From positions 81,366,501 to 81,430,500 of the forward strand of contig CM066734.1 of NCBI GenBank assembly GCA_033961575.1: a stretch of 64,000 nt of DNA. The letters run 5' to 3'. The position numbers and the translations under genes are program-made. Numbering within the stretch: the stretch's first letter is position 1; every line of letters starts with the position of its first letter. This DNA is from Aselliscus stoliczkanus (taxonomy: Eukaryota > Chordata > Mammalia > Chiroptera > Hipposideridae). Positions 27,301 through 39,300 of this stretch are shown here, piece by piece. The notes under the pieces are model-generated. The model was not told the DNA's origin, searched no databases, and was given only the letters and a program-made list of their open reading frames with translations.

Positions 27301-30300
27301 TACATATACAAACACATATATAGATATAACAGATATAGATATATACAGTATACAGAACAGAAATATATACAGTATACAGATATAGAGATATGTAACATAT
27401 ATGTGTATACAAAGAATACATATATGTAAAAAGAATACATACACACACACACGTATGTTCTGTTAACCCTCAACCTTCAAATATCAAAGAAAAATTAGAA
27501 TGGCTGGGTAATATTAATACTGATTCATATTCTTAAGAAGCAAAGATTAAAAATTAAAAATACAACCAAAAATGCCATTTGATTCTAGAAAAAGATGGCA
27601 TCGACTCAGTTTTTCCTGCTTTTCAATCTAAATACAACTAAATTCCCTGATAATTACCCATAAAACTTCAATGCCAGAACTCTGAAAGCTAGAAAGAAGT
27701 AGGTATATTTGCTAGGAACCTCAAGCCTTAAGCAACAGACAATGTGGTGAATCCCTTGGGTTTTCTTTATATCTCCTGTATACCTCCAGACTGGGCTCTA
27801 GAGAGGCCTACAACCCAGAAGAGCCCATATGTATAAAGCGGGGGAAACCCTGCATTCTTTGACCAAAAGACTTAGAGAAGGAAAACACAACAGAAACCTA
27901 GTGGAAAACTCCAACTCCCACTCCATAACCCAGGCCATGGGTACTCCATTTTGCAGCAGTGGCACAGCAGCAAAGCCTTAGGCAGGGACAGGCTCTACTC
28001 CATAAGTACTATCGGACAGCAGCAGCAGAGGAGCAGGGCCCTGGGAGAACCCAGGCCCCACTTTACCAATCAGGGATGGCAGGCCATATGATACACAGGA
28101 AGGCTGTGACCTTCCCAACCGCTGCTTCACAGACCACGGAGACGTTCTGATCCATTAGTAGTATTGACACCCGAGGTCATCACAGACCCTCCTTCCAACA
28201 AGGTCACCAATGGATGGTCTAATCTGAGGCAGGAAGAGCATACAAGAGCCCTGCACCCCCTATCCTGTCCGACAGCCAGCCAAGAAAGGATATCCGTTCC
28301 CAGAAACTTCTGACCCAAACCCCCTTGGATGAATAAGGAAGTCTGGATGCTCAGGAAAGCACCTTCCATTCACCCACGCAGCACCAGCAGGAAAAGCTGG
28401 AATCCCAGCCCTGTCAGAAAATGAAACAGACCAAAATATCACTGCTAGGTCTCTGAACACTTAACTGTGAGTGGAAATAAAATCCACAGAAGTAGGCAAG
28501 GACCTACACATTAAACCAAAACAGGGTAATTATGTGCTACAACAAAAGATCTAAATACAATCAAGAGTTTCCTAACATAATAACCAAAATGTTGAGGATA
28601 CAATCAAAATGATTCATCATACCAAAAACCAGAAAAAAACACAACCTGAACAAGAAACTAGGATAGGTGGATTCAAGTGGACAAAGATGAATCAATGTTG
28701 CAATTATTTAACAAGAATTTTAAAGCAGCCATCATAAAAATGTTTTAACAATCAATTATAAATTCTCTTGAAACAAATGAAACTCCTATATACATAGGAG
28801 TTACAAAAGATTAAATAAATAAAGAGTGCTATAATTATTAAAGAATTGAATTTGTAACTTAAAAGCTCTTGAAAAGAAATCTCATGGATCAGATGACATC
28901 ACTGCAAAATGTCATACCAAACATTCGAAGAAGAATTAAAACCAACTTCATACAATCCCTTCCAGAAATTAGAAGAGGGAATAATTTCCAACTCACATTT
29001 TATAAGGTGAACAGCATTACCTTGATACCAAAACCATACAAACATAGCACAAAAAAAGAAAACCACTTATTAGCACCTCTCATTAACTTATGTGCAAAAA
29101 ATTCTCAACAAAATTTTAGCAAATCACATCCAACAATGCATAAAAAATTAGCAATACACCATAACTGGCATTTATAGACAACATACTGAACAACAGAATA
29201 TATTTTTTCAAGTGTCCCTGAAAAATTCATAAATATACTTAATATCCCAGGTCATAAAGTAAATCTTCAAAAACTTAAAAGAAAAGAAATCACATAGCGT
29301 ATACTACTAAGCCATAAAGAAATCAAGATTAGAAATCAGTAAGAGAAAGAAAATAGGAAAATCCCTAAACACTTGGATTAATGCACTCCTAAATAATCAA
29401 TGGGTTAAACAGGAAGACTCTAAGTATATTTTTAAAAGTACACAAACATAAATAAAAATTAAGAGAAAACACAACACATCAAAATCTGTGGGATGCAGCT
29501 ACAGCAATGCTGAAAGGGGAATTTATACCACTAAATGAGTACATTCGCAAAATGTATTCACTTAGCATAATGTTTCCAAGGTTCTTCCACATTATAACAT
29601 TATAACATGTATCAGAACTTCACATCTTGTCTTGGCTATACATATATATACACATTTTGTTTATCCATTCATCTATTGATAGACACTTGTTTCCACCCTT
29701 TGGGTATTGTGAATAATGTTACTATGAATATTGGGGTACAAGTATTTCTGAGTCTGTTTTCAATTCTTTTGAGCATAAGCCTAAGAGTAGAATTGCTGGG
29801 TCACATAGTAATTCTAGACCTAATTTCTTGAGGAACTACCAAAATGTTTTCCACAGTAGCTGTACCATCATACATCACCACTAGCAATACACAAGGGTTC
29901 TAATTTATCCACATCCTCATCAATTGTTGTTTTCCTTTTAAAACAAATAACCATTCCAGTACGTATAAAATTGTATCTCATTTGATGTATCTTTTGATTT
30001 GCATTTCGTTCATGACCAGTAACGTTGAACATCTTTTCATGCATTCATTGTCCATTACAGTAATGTCTATTCAAGTTCTTTGCCCATTTTTGAGTTGGGT
30101 TGTTTATTTTTGGTGATGAATTGCAGGAATTCTTCCTATATTCTGGATATAATTCCTTTATTAGATATACTATTGGCAAATATTTTCTCCAGTCTGTGCG
30201 TTATCCTTTCACACTATAGACAGTGCTGTCAGACTACCATGTTTCAAGTATAAAAATACATAACACATGTTCTCATGTAGAATACCTAAATAATATAAAA

Positions 30301-33300
30301 ATGTGAACTCTCACAAAATAACTATACAAATTAAAAGCAATTCTAGTTAGACTCTCAACAAAATTTTACTGGGAATTAAATAAAATTAAAACTTCATAGG
30401 GAAAAAGGAAGGTCTGAGAATGGCAGAAGAATAATAAATACAAAAGTAAATGCCTTTGGGCTGGCTGAGTGGCTCAGTTGGTTAAGAGCTCACTCAAAAG
30501 TGCGGGCTCTGAGCTACAGGGTCACCAGTTCGGTTCCCGGCCCAAGCTGAGCTGCCACTAAGCTGCCAACAGGTGGCAGGATGGCTCAGCTTAAAAAAAA
30601 AATAAATAAATAAAAAAGGGCCGGCCGAGTGGTGTGGTGGTTAAGCGCTGGCTTCAGAAGCCAGCGGCTCCGGTTCGGTCCCACATATGAGGGCCAGTTA
30701 ACACTGCCCTCAAAAGAAAAAAAAAAAAAAGTAAATGCCTCTTTATAAAGATATCAGCACATATTATAAATCTACTATTAATAAAACAATATTATGCTGA
30801 CATTAAGAGTAAACAAATAAACCAAAATTCAAAAGTATACTGAATGAGATGTGAGATTTAATACATGATAGAAGTAGTACATTCAGAAGGGAATTAATTA
30901 ATAAATGGAACCTGGCACAACTGACCATCTGGAAGAAAATACAATTGTAACATTATGTCACAAATATAGCAAAACACATTCCAGATGGATTAAAAATTTC
31001 AATTAAAAAAAGATGTTAAGATGAAAATCTAAGATATTATGTATACTATTCACACACTTGACAACTGAAATTTAAAAATTTATCTATCATATAGTTAAAC
31101 ATACTATAAACGAAATCTGTAATAGTTAAAGGATCATTTGGAAAAATATCTGTCACAACAATTACAGATATCAAATGATTAGATATTCGATTCAAAGATC
31201 TCTCATAAACAAGAAAAAACAAATAGGCAAAGGATATGAATAGACAACTTAGATAAAAGCAAATTCAAATAGCTAATAAACATATAAAAAGGTGTTCAAA
31301 CTCAGTAGTAATCATGGAAATAGATACTAAAGCAACAATGATATGATTTAATACTGATCCAACTGGCAAAAACGTAGAATAGTAAATAACGTATCAGAAA
31401 AAAGTTACTTTATTACATTGTTGGTGTAAAAGAAAATTGTAAAAGCCTCCTCTAAAAGTGTGTGCATATGCACACACACACACATTTATATATGTTTTCA
31501 TTTAGGAGCACCAAATGAGTATGTAAGGATTCAACGGTTACTTCCACAGTATAATGAGAGTAATGATTAGAAGCTTTCTCTTTTAAATCTTTGACTCTCA
31601 CATCAAATGAAGGACTTTTCTAATATGGAAAATGCAAACAAAGAAAACTTTAAAAAGTAGCAGCATAGGGCCGGCAGAGCAGCTCAGTTGGTTAAGAGCT
31701 CGCTCAAGAGTGCAAGCTGAGCTCTGAGCAATGGTGGTTCGATGCCAGCCTGAGCTGAGTTGCCGTTGAGCTGCCAACAGGTGGCAGGATGGCTCGGCTA
31801 AAAAAATAAAAATAAAAATAAAAATAAATAAATAAAAAGTAGCAGCACACGTAAATCACTAAAGTAAATGGAATAAAAGAGGAAGACAGAAAAAGAACAT
31901 ATATATATATGTATGTATCTATATATACACACGCACACAAATACTGAATGATTATGATGTATACCTGAAACTAATTTAATGTTATATGTCAATTACATCC
32001 TAATTTAAAAAAAAGAAAAAAGAAAAATGCTCAAGAAGCCCATGGAAAGTTCCACGAGGGAAGGAAATAAGGCTTCTTGTCAGCAGCCAGCTCACATAAG
32101 TGAGCAATCTTGGAAATACAGCTAACCCCAGTCAAGCCTTCTCATGATTACAACCCTGGCCAACATCTTGACTACCACCTCATGACAGATTTCAAACCAG
32201 AACCATGTAACTAGCTGCACTGAATTCCTGACCCACAGAAAATGTGTGAGATAAAAAATATTTATTGTTCTTCTAAAGTAAAAAGAAAAACCGATTTGAA
32301 AACTAATAAAGCTATAGTCCCTATAATTCTTATTTAATGTCTCTTGCTACATTCTAGTAAGCAATGCTCCTACCACTAAAACAAAGAAACAAAAAATTAA
32401 AGGCAACTTATTATTCATGTTTAAAAAAGAAAAAGAAAAAACCACAAAACACTGACCATGGACTTGAAAGGGAATCATAAACAACTTCACTTCACAATTC
32501 TGCCTGAGCTGACGCTGACCCTGCCACTCAAGCCAACACAGGCACCACCTTTAGCATTTGTAACTTTTTAAATGTAACTAAGCAAATAACACCAACACCC
32601 GTGGGCATGCCACCAACCTGATTTGTTGACAGCTTCGCTTGGTTCTATAGCGAACTGCAGAGAGGCTCCTTTTCTTGAAGAAACTGGAACTGACTCTGGA
32701 TGAGATTTCTGACAGTGGGTCTAAAAGTAAAACAGCATTAGATCTACTCTATTAAAATTACCAATTCTGATTAAATACATTTGTTTTTAAATGGGAAAAA
32801 AACAAGTATTTAAAAACAATAAACCAGCTGATGGAGCTATATACTTAAATAACTACTTTAGAAAGCAGTTTGGGGGCCGGCCGAGTGGCGCATTGGTTGA
32901 GCGCTGGTTTTGGGATGCCAGCGGCCCCGGTTCGGATCCCACATGAGGGCCAGTGACACTGCCCTCTACAGCTGACAACAGCTCCACCTGGAGCTGGGCT
33001 GTACGAGCCCCGGTGATGGTGTGGGCTGCAGCCCCTGCTGCAGTGGGCTGCCATAGGCTACAGTGAGTGGCCTGGAGCCAGCGTGAGCGGCTGGCAGCCA
33101 AGCGTGAGCTGCCAATAGCCGCGGTGAGCGACATCCAGAGGCCAGCAACCGATCTGCCTCATCCGGGAAGAGCACAATGACGATACCAACAGTGAAGCAA
33201 CATCCTCCGCAACTAAACTGAAGAACAAAAAGACAGCAATTTGTCTGTTCCCCTTCCCCGATTCCCCAACGCTGTTCCCCTCCGCCAATTCCCCAATAAA

Positions 33301-36300
33301 ATCTTTAAAAAAAAAAAAAAAAAAAAGAAAGCAGTTTGGTATTATCTAATAAAGTTGAAATTTCCAATAACATATCACAGAAACAATGCTGCTCTGAACA
33401 GCAAAAATCTATTCTGACAGAAGACTGGATAAATAAATCATGGCATAGTCATATAACAATATCACATATACAACAGTAAAATGAATAAATTACAGCAACA
33501 TGAAAAAAATGATTATTAATTCAAAAAGCAAGTTGTAGAAGTATATAATAATCCCATTTAGGTAAAGTTCAAATAAATGCAAAAACATGTAAAACTATAC
33601 ATATAGCATACACACACAATACAGCATTCTTCTACGCAGAGAAGAATTAACATAGCAGGCCTCATCATTTAAAGGGTCTGCTTACACTAATCCTTAGTTG
33701 GCACCTGGGGACTCTGGCTTTCAGAATGTTTCCTCCATTACCAACTGATAAGGTTGTGCCTGCTATGCCCGCCTACCTAGACTGTTGTATAAACAATCTA
33801 ATTTGTGGTGGACACCTGCCTTTTTTGTTCAGGGAGCACAGAATTGTAGTGGGGAGAAGGTGCCTATGTCACCTGCCTCCAATAAAAATGGGCTAAATCT
33901 CAAAAGGCTTCCTACTCAAAAAGACACTCTTACTGCGTTCAGTGCTGGAGGCAATGAGTGTACTGTGTGTGGCCCTTTGGAGAGCACAGCAAGACTGGCA
34001 ATGATTTCTTCCAACTCCACGTGATGCTTCTTTTTCCCTCACTGATCTGGCTATGTATCCTGACTACGTGGCTATAATAAATCTCGGTCACAAGTACAAC
34101 TGCAATATAAGCTGAATCTCCTGAGTCACAGTAAATACCCAACATGCGGATGGTCGTTGTATCTCTGTCACAAGTAGAAGAAGTACTGACACAAATGTCA
34201 GCATATACCATACCATATGAGGTAAAAACTATAAAATCAAGAATGGGATTGATAAAACTGAAATTCAAGAGAGTGGTCACCTCTGTGCAAAGAGGAGAAG
34301 CAAAAAAAAGGGATCAAAAAAGGGCATACAAGTATAATCAATAAAAAAGACTGATTTCCCCACAGAGCAATACCAATGTATTTGGTTTTCAGAAAACAAC
34401 CAAACTTGTCAACCTGGATTAGGAACTTCAATAGTTGCCCACTTTCCTGAAAACCTAACTGAAGTATTATTTCAAAAGGGAAGAGGGGGCCGGCCGAGTG
34501 GTGTGGTGGTTAAGCCCTGGCTTGGTACGCCAGCAGCCCCGGTTTGGGTCCCACATATGAGGGCCAGTGACACTGCCCTAAAAAAAAAAAAAAAAAAAAA
34601 AAATGAAGAATGTCTGTGTTATACTTTGATCATTCAAATTCTCAGACTTTTAATTTCAAACATAGGAAATGTCAAATCAAAATGTTCATAAATATCTCCA
34701 AATTTTATAGAAAAATCAATGGGAATATAAGATCCCTTTTTAAGAATAAGACTTACCAAACAACTAAAATATACCTAACTACATTGTGTATCGTTTCACT
34801 CATTAAAATATTAAACCTGTACCAGCTTTCCTTTTTGCCTTACCTCTCTGCTTGGTGACCTAAGACAAGTATCTTTTGTTTTAGGTGTTGAACAAAGCAC
34901 TGATTTTGTAGAATCTGTGCTAAAATCATCGGCAAGACCTAAAAAAAAAAAAAGGAAGACATTTTTAAAAGGAAGCACAGGATAAAATCTTTTGGTTAAC
35001 ATTAAAAGAAGCCCTATATGGGCCTGCCGAGTGGTGCATTGGTTAAGAGTTGACCTGGGACACCAACTCTGAGCAGCAGGGCCCAGGGTTTGGATCCCAC
35101 GAGGGCCAGTGATGCAGCACCCTCTACAGCTAAGATGGTGAACAACAGCTCAACCTGGAGCCGGCAGCGGCGTAGGCTACAGCCCCTGCTGCAGTGGGCT
35201 GTCATAAGCTACTGTGAGCGGCCGGCAGCCAGAGTGAGCTGCCATGAGCCGCCGGTGAGCAACTGCCTCACCTGGGAAGAACGCATAGATCACAATACCA
35301 ACATGGGTCAGTGAAGCAACATCCTCCACAACTAGAATGAAGAACAAAAGGACTGCAACTTATCTGTTCCCCTTCCCCGATTCCCCAACACTGTTCCCCT
35401 CCCCCAATTCCCCAATAAAAATCTTGGGGGGGGGGAAGGAAGTCCTATATGACATGTGAAGAAGTCTGCTAACTCTTTAAACATAATTAGCTTAAATGAA
35501 ATACAGACATCAATTCAATACTCAAATGTTACTAGAAGGCATCAGGAACTAAAAAAGACAAACATGATGCTGAAGAAATATGTTCCAGATTGTCTTTCAG
35601 TGCCTGCATAGAAGATACTTTTCCATGATCTGTGTTTATTTCTTTGATTGGCCTATTCTCTTACTCAAATATGTTTGATGCTGACCAATACTTAGAAAAG
35701 GTTTTGCCATAATTCACCATTTCTTTAGAAAGGGGTACCAATCACCAAACATTATTCCAAGCTCTCCAGTGATCCCAAGAATTCTGCACATTTATTTCTA
35801 TTTTCTATGGAACACTTTCTCTTGCCTGTGATAATTATTTATGGATTTCCAGACTACGAGAATCTAGTGTGAACTAAAGAGAATGACAAATTATTCTCAT
35901 TTTTGGCAGTATAATCCTCGGTGTTCCAGAGGATACATGAAGGATTGATTGCACATGTACTCAAAATTCCTGGGAAAATCTTTCACATTTATTTAAATGC
36001 TACAATATGACAAATTTATATTTTCATCCATCCTAATCCTCAAAATCTATTTGGAAATGAAGCTTACTTTTTTCTTCAAAACAGTCTTGTAAGATTACCA
36101 GTACGTTCTGGCCTTGCCCCATATTAATGTCAGGTACCCTAATAAGAAGGAAAGGAGGAAAAACGTTAACATATTTCCAGAAGATATTTGTTATTTAGGT
36201 TACCACCTACTCTGAAAATTCTTTATCTCCTTATTATAAAATGTTAATTTACCTAATAGGGAAAATATCACCTTTACTATTTAAGAACAAAATAAATACT

Positions 36301-39300
36301 TGAGAGTTCAAGAGTCCCCAGACAACTATGTGAAGTAGTATGTAATTATCTACATTAATAATTACACTCCTTGAATGAACAGCCATGTCTAAAGCTATTT
36401 TAGGCTAATGTGGTATCTAAATAAGAACATAAACGTTTTTAAACAAATCCATTCATTCCTGAAATGGTTTTTTAATAAACACTCTACATTCACAAGTCCT
36501 AACTCCACGTAACAGTCTCCCCTACAAGTTCTCAACTGCACTTTTGATTCAATATCAGTCTTAACAGTAGCTTATGAATCAGTATAAATTTTTCATTAAA
36601 AATTATATTGAGATAATTACAAATTCACATGCAGTTATAAGAAATAATATAGAAGAGATCTCTTGTTCACTTTATCCAATTTCTCACAAAATGCAAAACT
36701 TTAGTATACTATCACAACCAGGATTCTGATATTGATACAATACACCAATCTTATTCAGATTTCTCCAGTTCGACATGTACACATTTGTGTGTTTTATGTT
36801 TGTATGTACTTAGTTCTAAACAATTTATCATATCTGTACGTTTGGATATCACCACCACAGTCAAGATACTGAACAGTTCCATCACCACAAAGATCCTGCC
36901 ACTGCCCTTTTATAACCACACCCACCTTTTCTTTTAGCCCCACCAAAAAAGCTGCATCTTTCTAGCAGCATTTAATCCATTCTACAGAGTGCTTTTTTTC
37001 CCCATGGTGTCATCAGTCATAACTGAGACTGCCTCTTCTGGTGCAGCATTTGTCAGGTGAATTTCTTTTCTCACTGCCACTAAGTCATTGTACGGCTTGC
37101 ATTAGTATTTGTTAATATAAAATAACTAAGACGACTATACTTAATTTATGGGCATAGAAGTTATTATTTTACCCAGAGGTAATAGTTTTTCCTTTATTCA
37201 CTTAAAAATTCCACTTTCTTGAAGAGGGAATAAAAATCATCTTAAGCTATATTAAGTATATAAATTACCCAGGACATCGGCAAAACCTTCTTCTGTAGCC
37301 ACTTTTAAGGTGATCCTGAAAGAAAAGTAAATCATCAATTTGGTTTCTTTGTTTAAAATTCAAATACATCTTATCTTCAAAGTAAATTCACCCCCAATAT
37401 GAGCATGGCAGAAAATGTAATTTCTTCATTTAGTCATCAAGCAAATATTTGTCAATTACCTATTATAATACCTTAAAGAAGAATTTTTCTCTATCAGATG
37501 AAAGAGAATTTGCCTCCTATCTACTGTTTCCAAACCTCTGCTGTACCAGTTTCCCACCCTGTAATTTATTCCATCTTCTTCCTCCTCTCTTTCACACACC
37601 CCACACCTCTTCCATCAACAGCTTCCTAACTAGCTGGGCTTCCAATAATTAAAGTTGGTTGACTAACAATATCTACTTATTTCCTTTCCCTATAGGTAGA
37701 TCCCTCTCTAAAATAATAGTAAAGGACTAAAATGGCCTAAAACAACAATGAAAAAGAGAATGGAAGAGAGGACCATCTACAGAAAAAAAAATTTAACCTT
37801 TTGGAAGATGAAAAGCATAAGTGATGAAACAGAATGAAAGCAGTGGTAGCCTAAAGTAAGCTCAAAGGATACTGTCCTTGATAAAGTGAAGCCGATCTGC
37901 CCAGGAGAAAGCCATACCTATGCAGAAATAGGAAAGTTGAGATTTGAAGGAGGAAAAGAGTAAGAAAATGAATAACAGAGCAATTAAAGAAAACCTATAT
38001 ACAGAACAGAAGACCTCCACTTCCCTAGTCCCATAAACACAGAGCTCAAAAACAGTAGTCTATTGTGTCAGTCTTAAATGTCACCGGCATGTAGGGATTA
38101 CCAGACATTTGAAAGCCTCTAAAACAAAAGAGGAAAATCAAGGTATAAATTTTAAAAACAAAAAAGTAAAAGAGGAAAGCGATATCAAGGTTGAGAAAGA
38201 AGAAAACTTCAAAAACAAGAAAACTGTATTCAGTACTTTCAACAGAAATTTGAGATAATACTGGACTCAAAACTAAAGTGAGCATTATAAACACATATTA
38301 TAAACACTAATCAGAGAGCAAGAATACCTCTTAACAATTAAAAACATGACTGCCTAAAATAAAAAATACAATTAATTATGAAAAAAATATTTGGGCAGGA
38401 GAGGAGAGAACAAAACAAAGATGAAGAGGAGATGGCAAAATGGAGAAAGAATAAAACAAAGAAGATCCTAAAATTGGGAGGTCTCACTTCTGGCCAATAG
38501 CTTTTCTCAACAGAACAAAGAAAAAGGAAAGAGACCTACTCTAAGAAAACATACAATCGAATTTCCCAAATCTGTAGGACATGAATAGCCAGCATAATGA
38601 ATTTATGATCCATACCTAGGAAGTTAATGGTGAAATTTCAGAAAAATTGAGGATAAATAGATTCTAGAATGTTTCCAGAAAAACAGACAATGGGTAACCC
38701 CAATAAAGAAGCTGCCCTAATCAATGGGAATGACAGGAAAAATAAAATACACAGACAGGCTACACTGGAGGTCGAGAGCATACCTGAGATTCTTTGGGTG
38801 CTATATTTTAATTGTAAAACCTACAAAGTGAAACTTTCTAGTTACAAATTGGGTAGCAATAGGATGAAGTGCATGCTTTCAAAAATTGGGCCTGTCACCA
38901 GGCCCAATGGGATATAAACAACCCCACCCCACGTGGACACTCTTTACCCTACTCATGCTCTGAAATCCTGAGCTGGCACACTGTCCTGACTCCACTCAAG
39001 CTCCTATACACTGCTCTGGGCCCTGCAGTTTCCTACCCATCAAGACCGCTATCTTATGTGGCTCCACCTAATGGCCTTTGGATTGAATTATTCAGGAAAA
39101 TGAAGACTTCTATCAGATTTTATGAAACTTGAGAGCAGAGACTTTGTCTTAAGCTAGTTTATATTCTTCCCAGAACCTTACTGAGTGCATTGTATATCAC
39201 ATGGACATAATTTAATCTTTTTGACATGCCAAATAAATAAGACCAAAAACTTATGAGATAAAACTGTCTTTCTTTAAAGGTGATAAAGTTTCACAGAGCC

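Larger units (their letters stand above)
30230..31440 (+). mobile_element. LINE-1 ORF2 3' part, split by a SINE pair
   Basis: ATTCTAGTTAGACTCTCAAC and GGAAGGTCTGAGAATGGCAG lie before the SINE insertion. AATAGGCAAAGGATATGAAT AGAC and ACATTGTTGGTGTAAAAGA lie after it. Antisense to CENPC. Confidence 0.7.

Noticed and set aside
27183..27473. Tyr/Cys/Ile-rich minus-strand open frames
   Set aside because: Translation of an AT-rich tandem repeat; no gene-like codon use.
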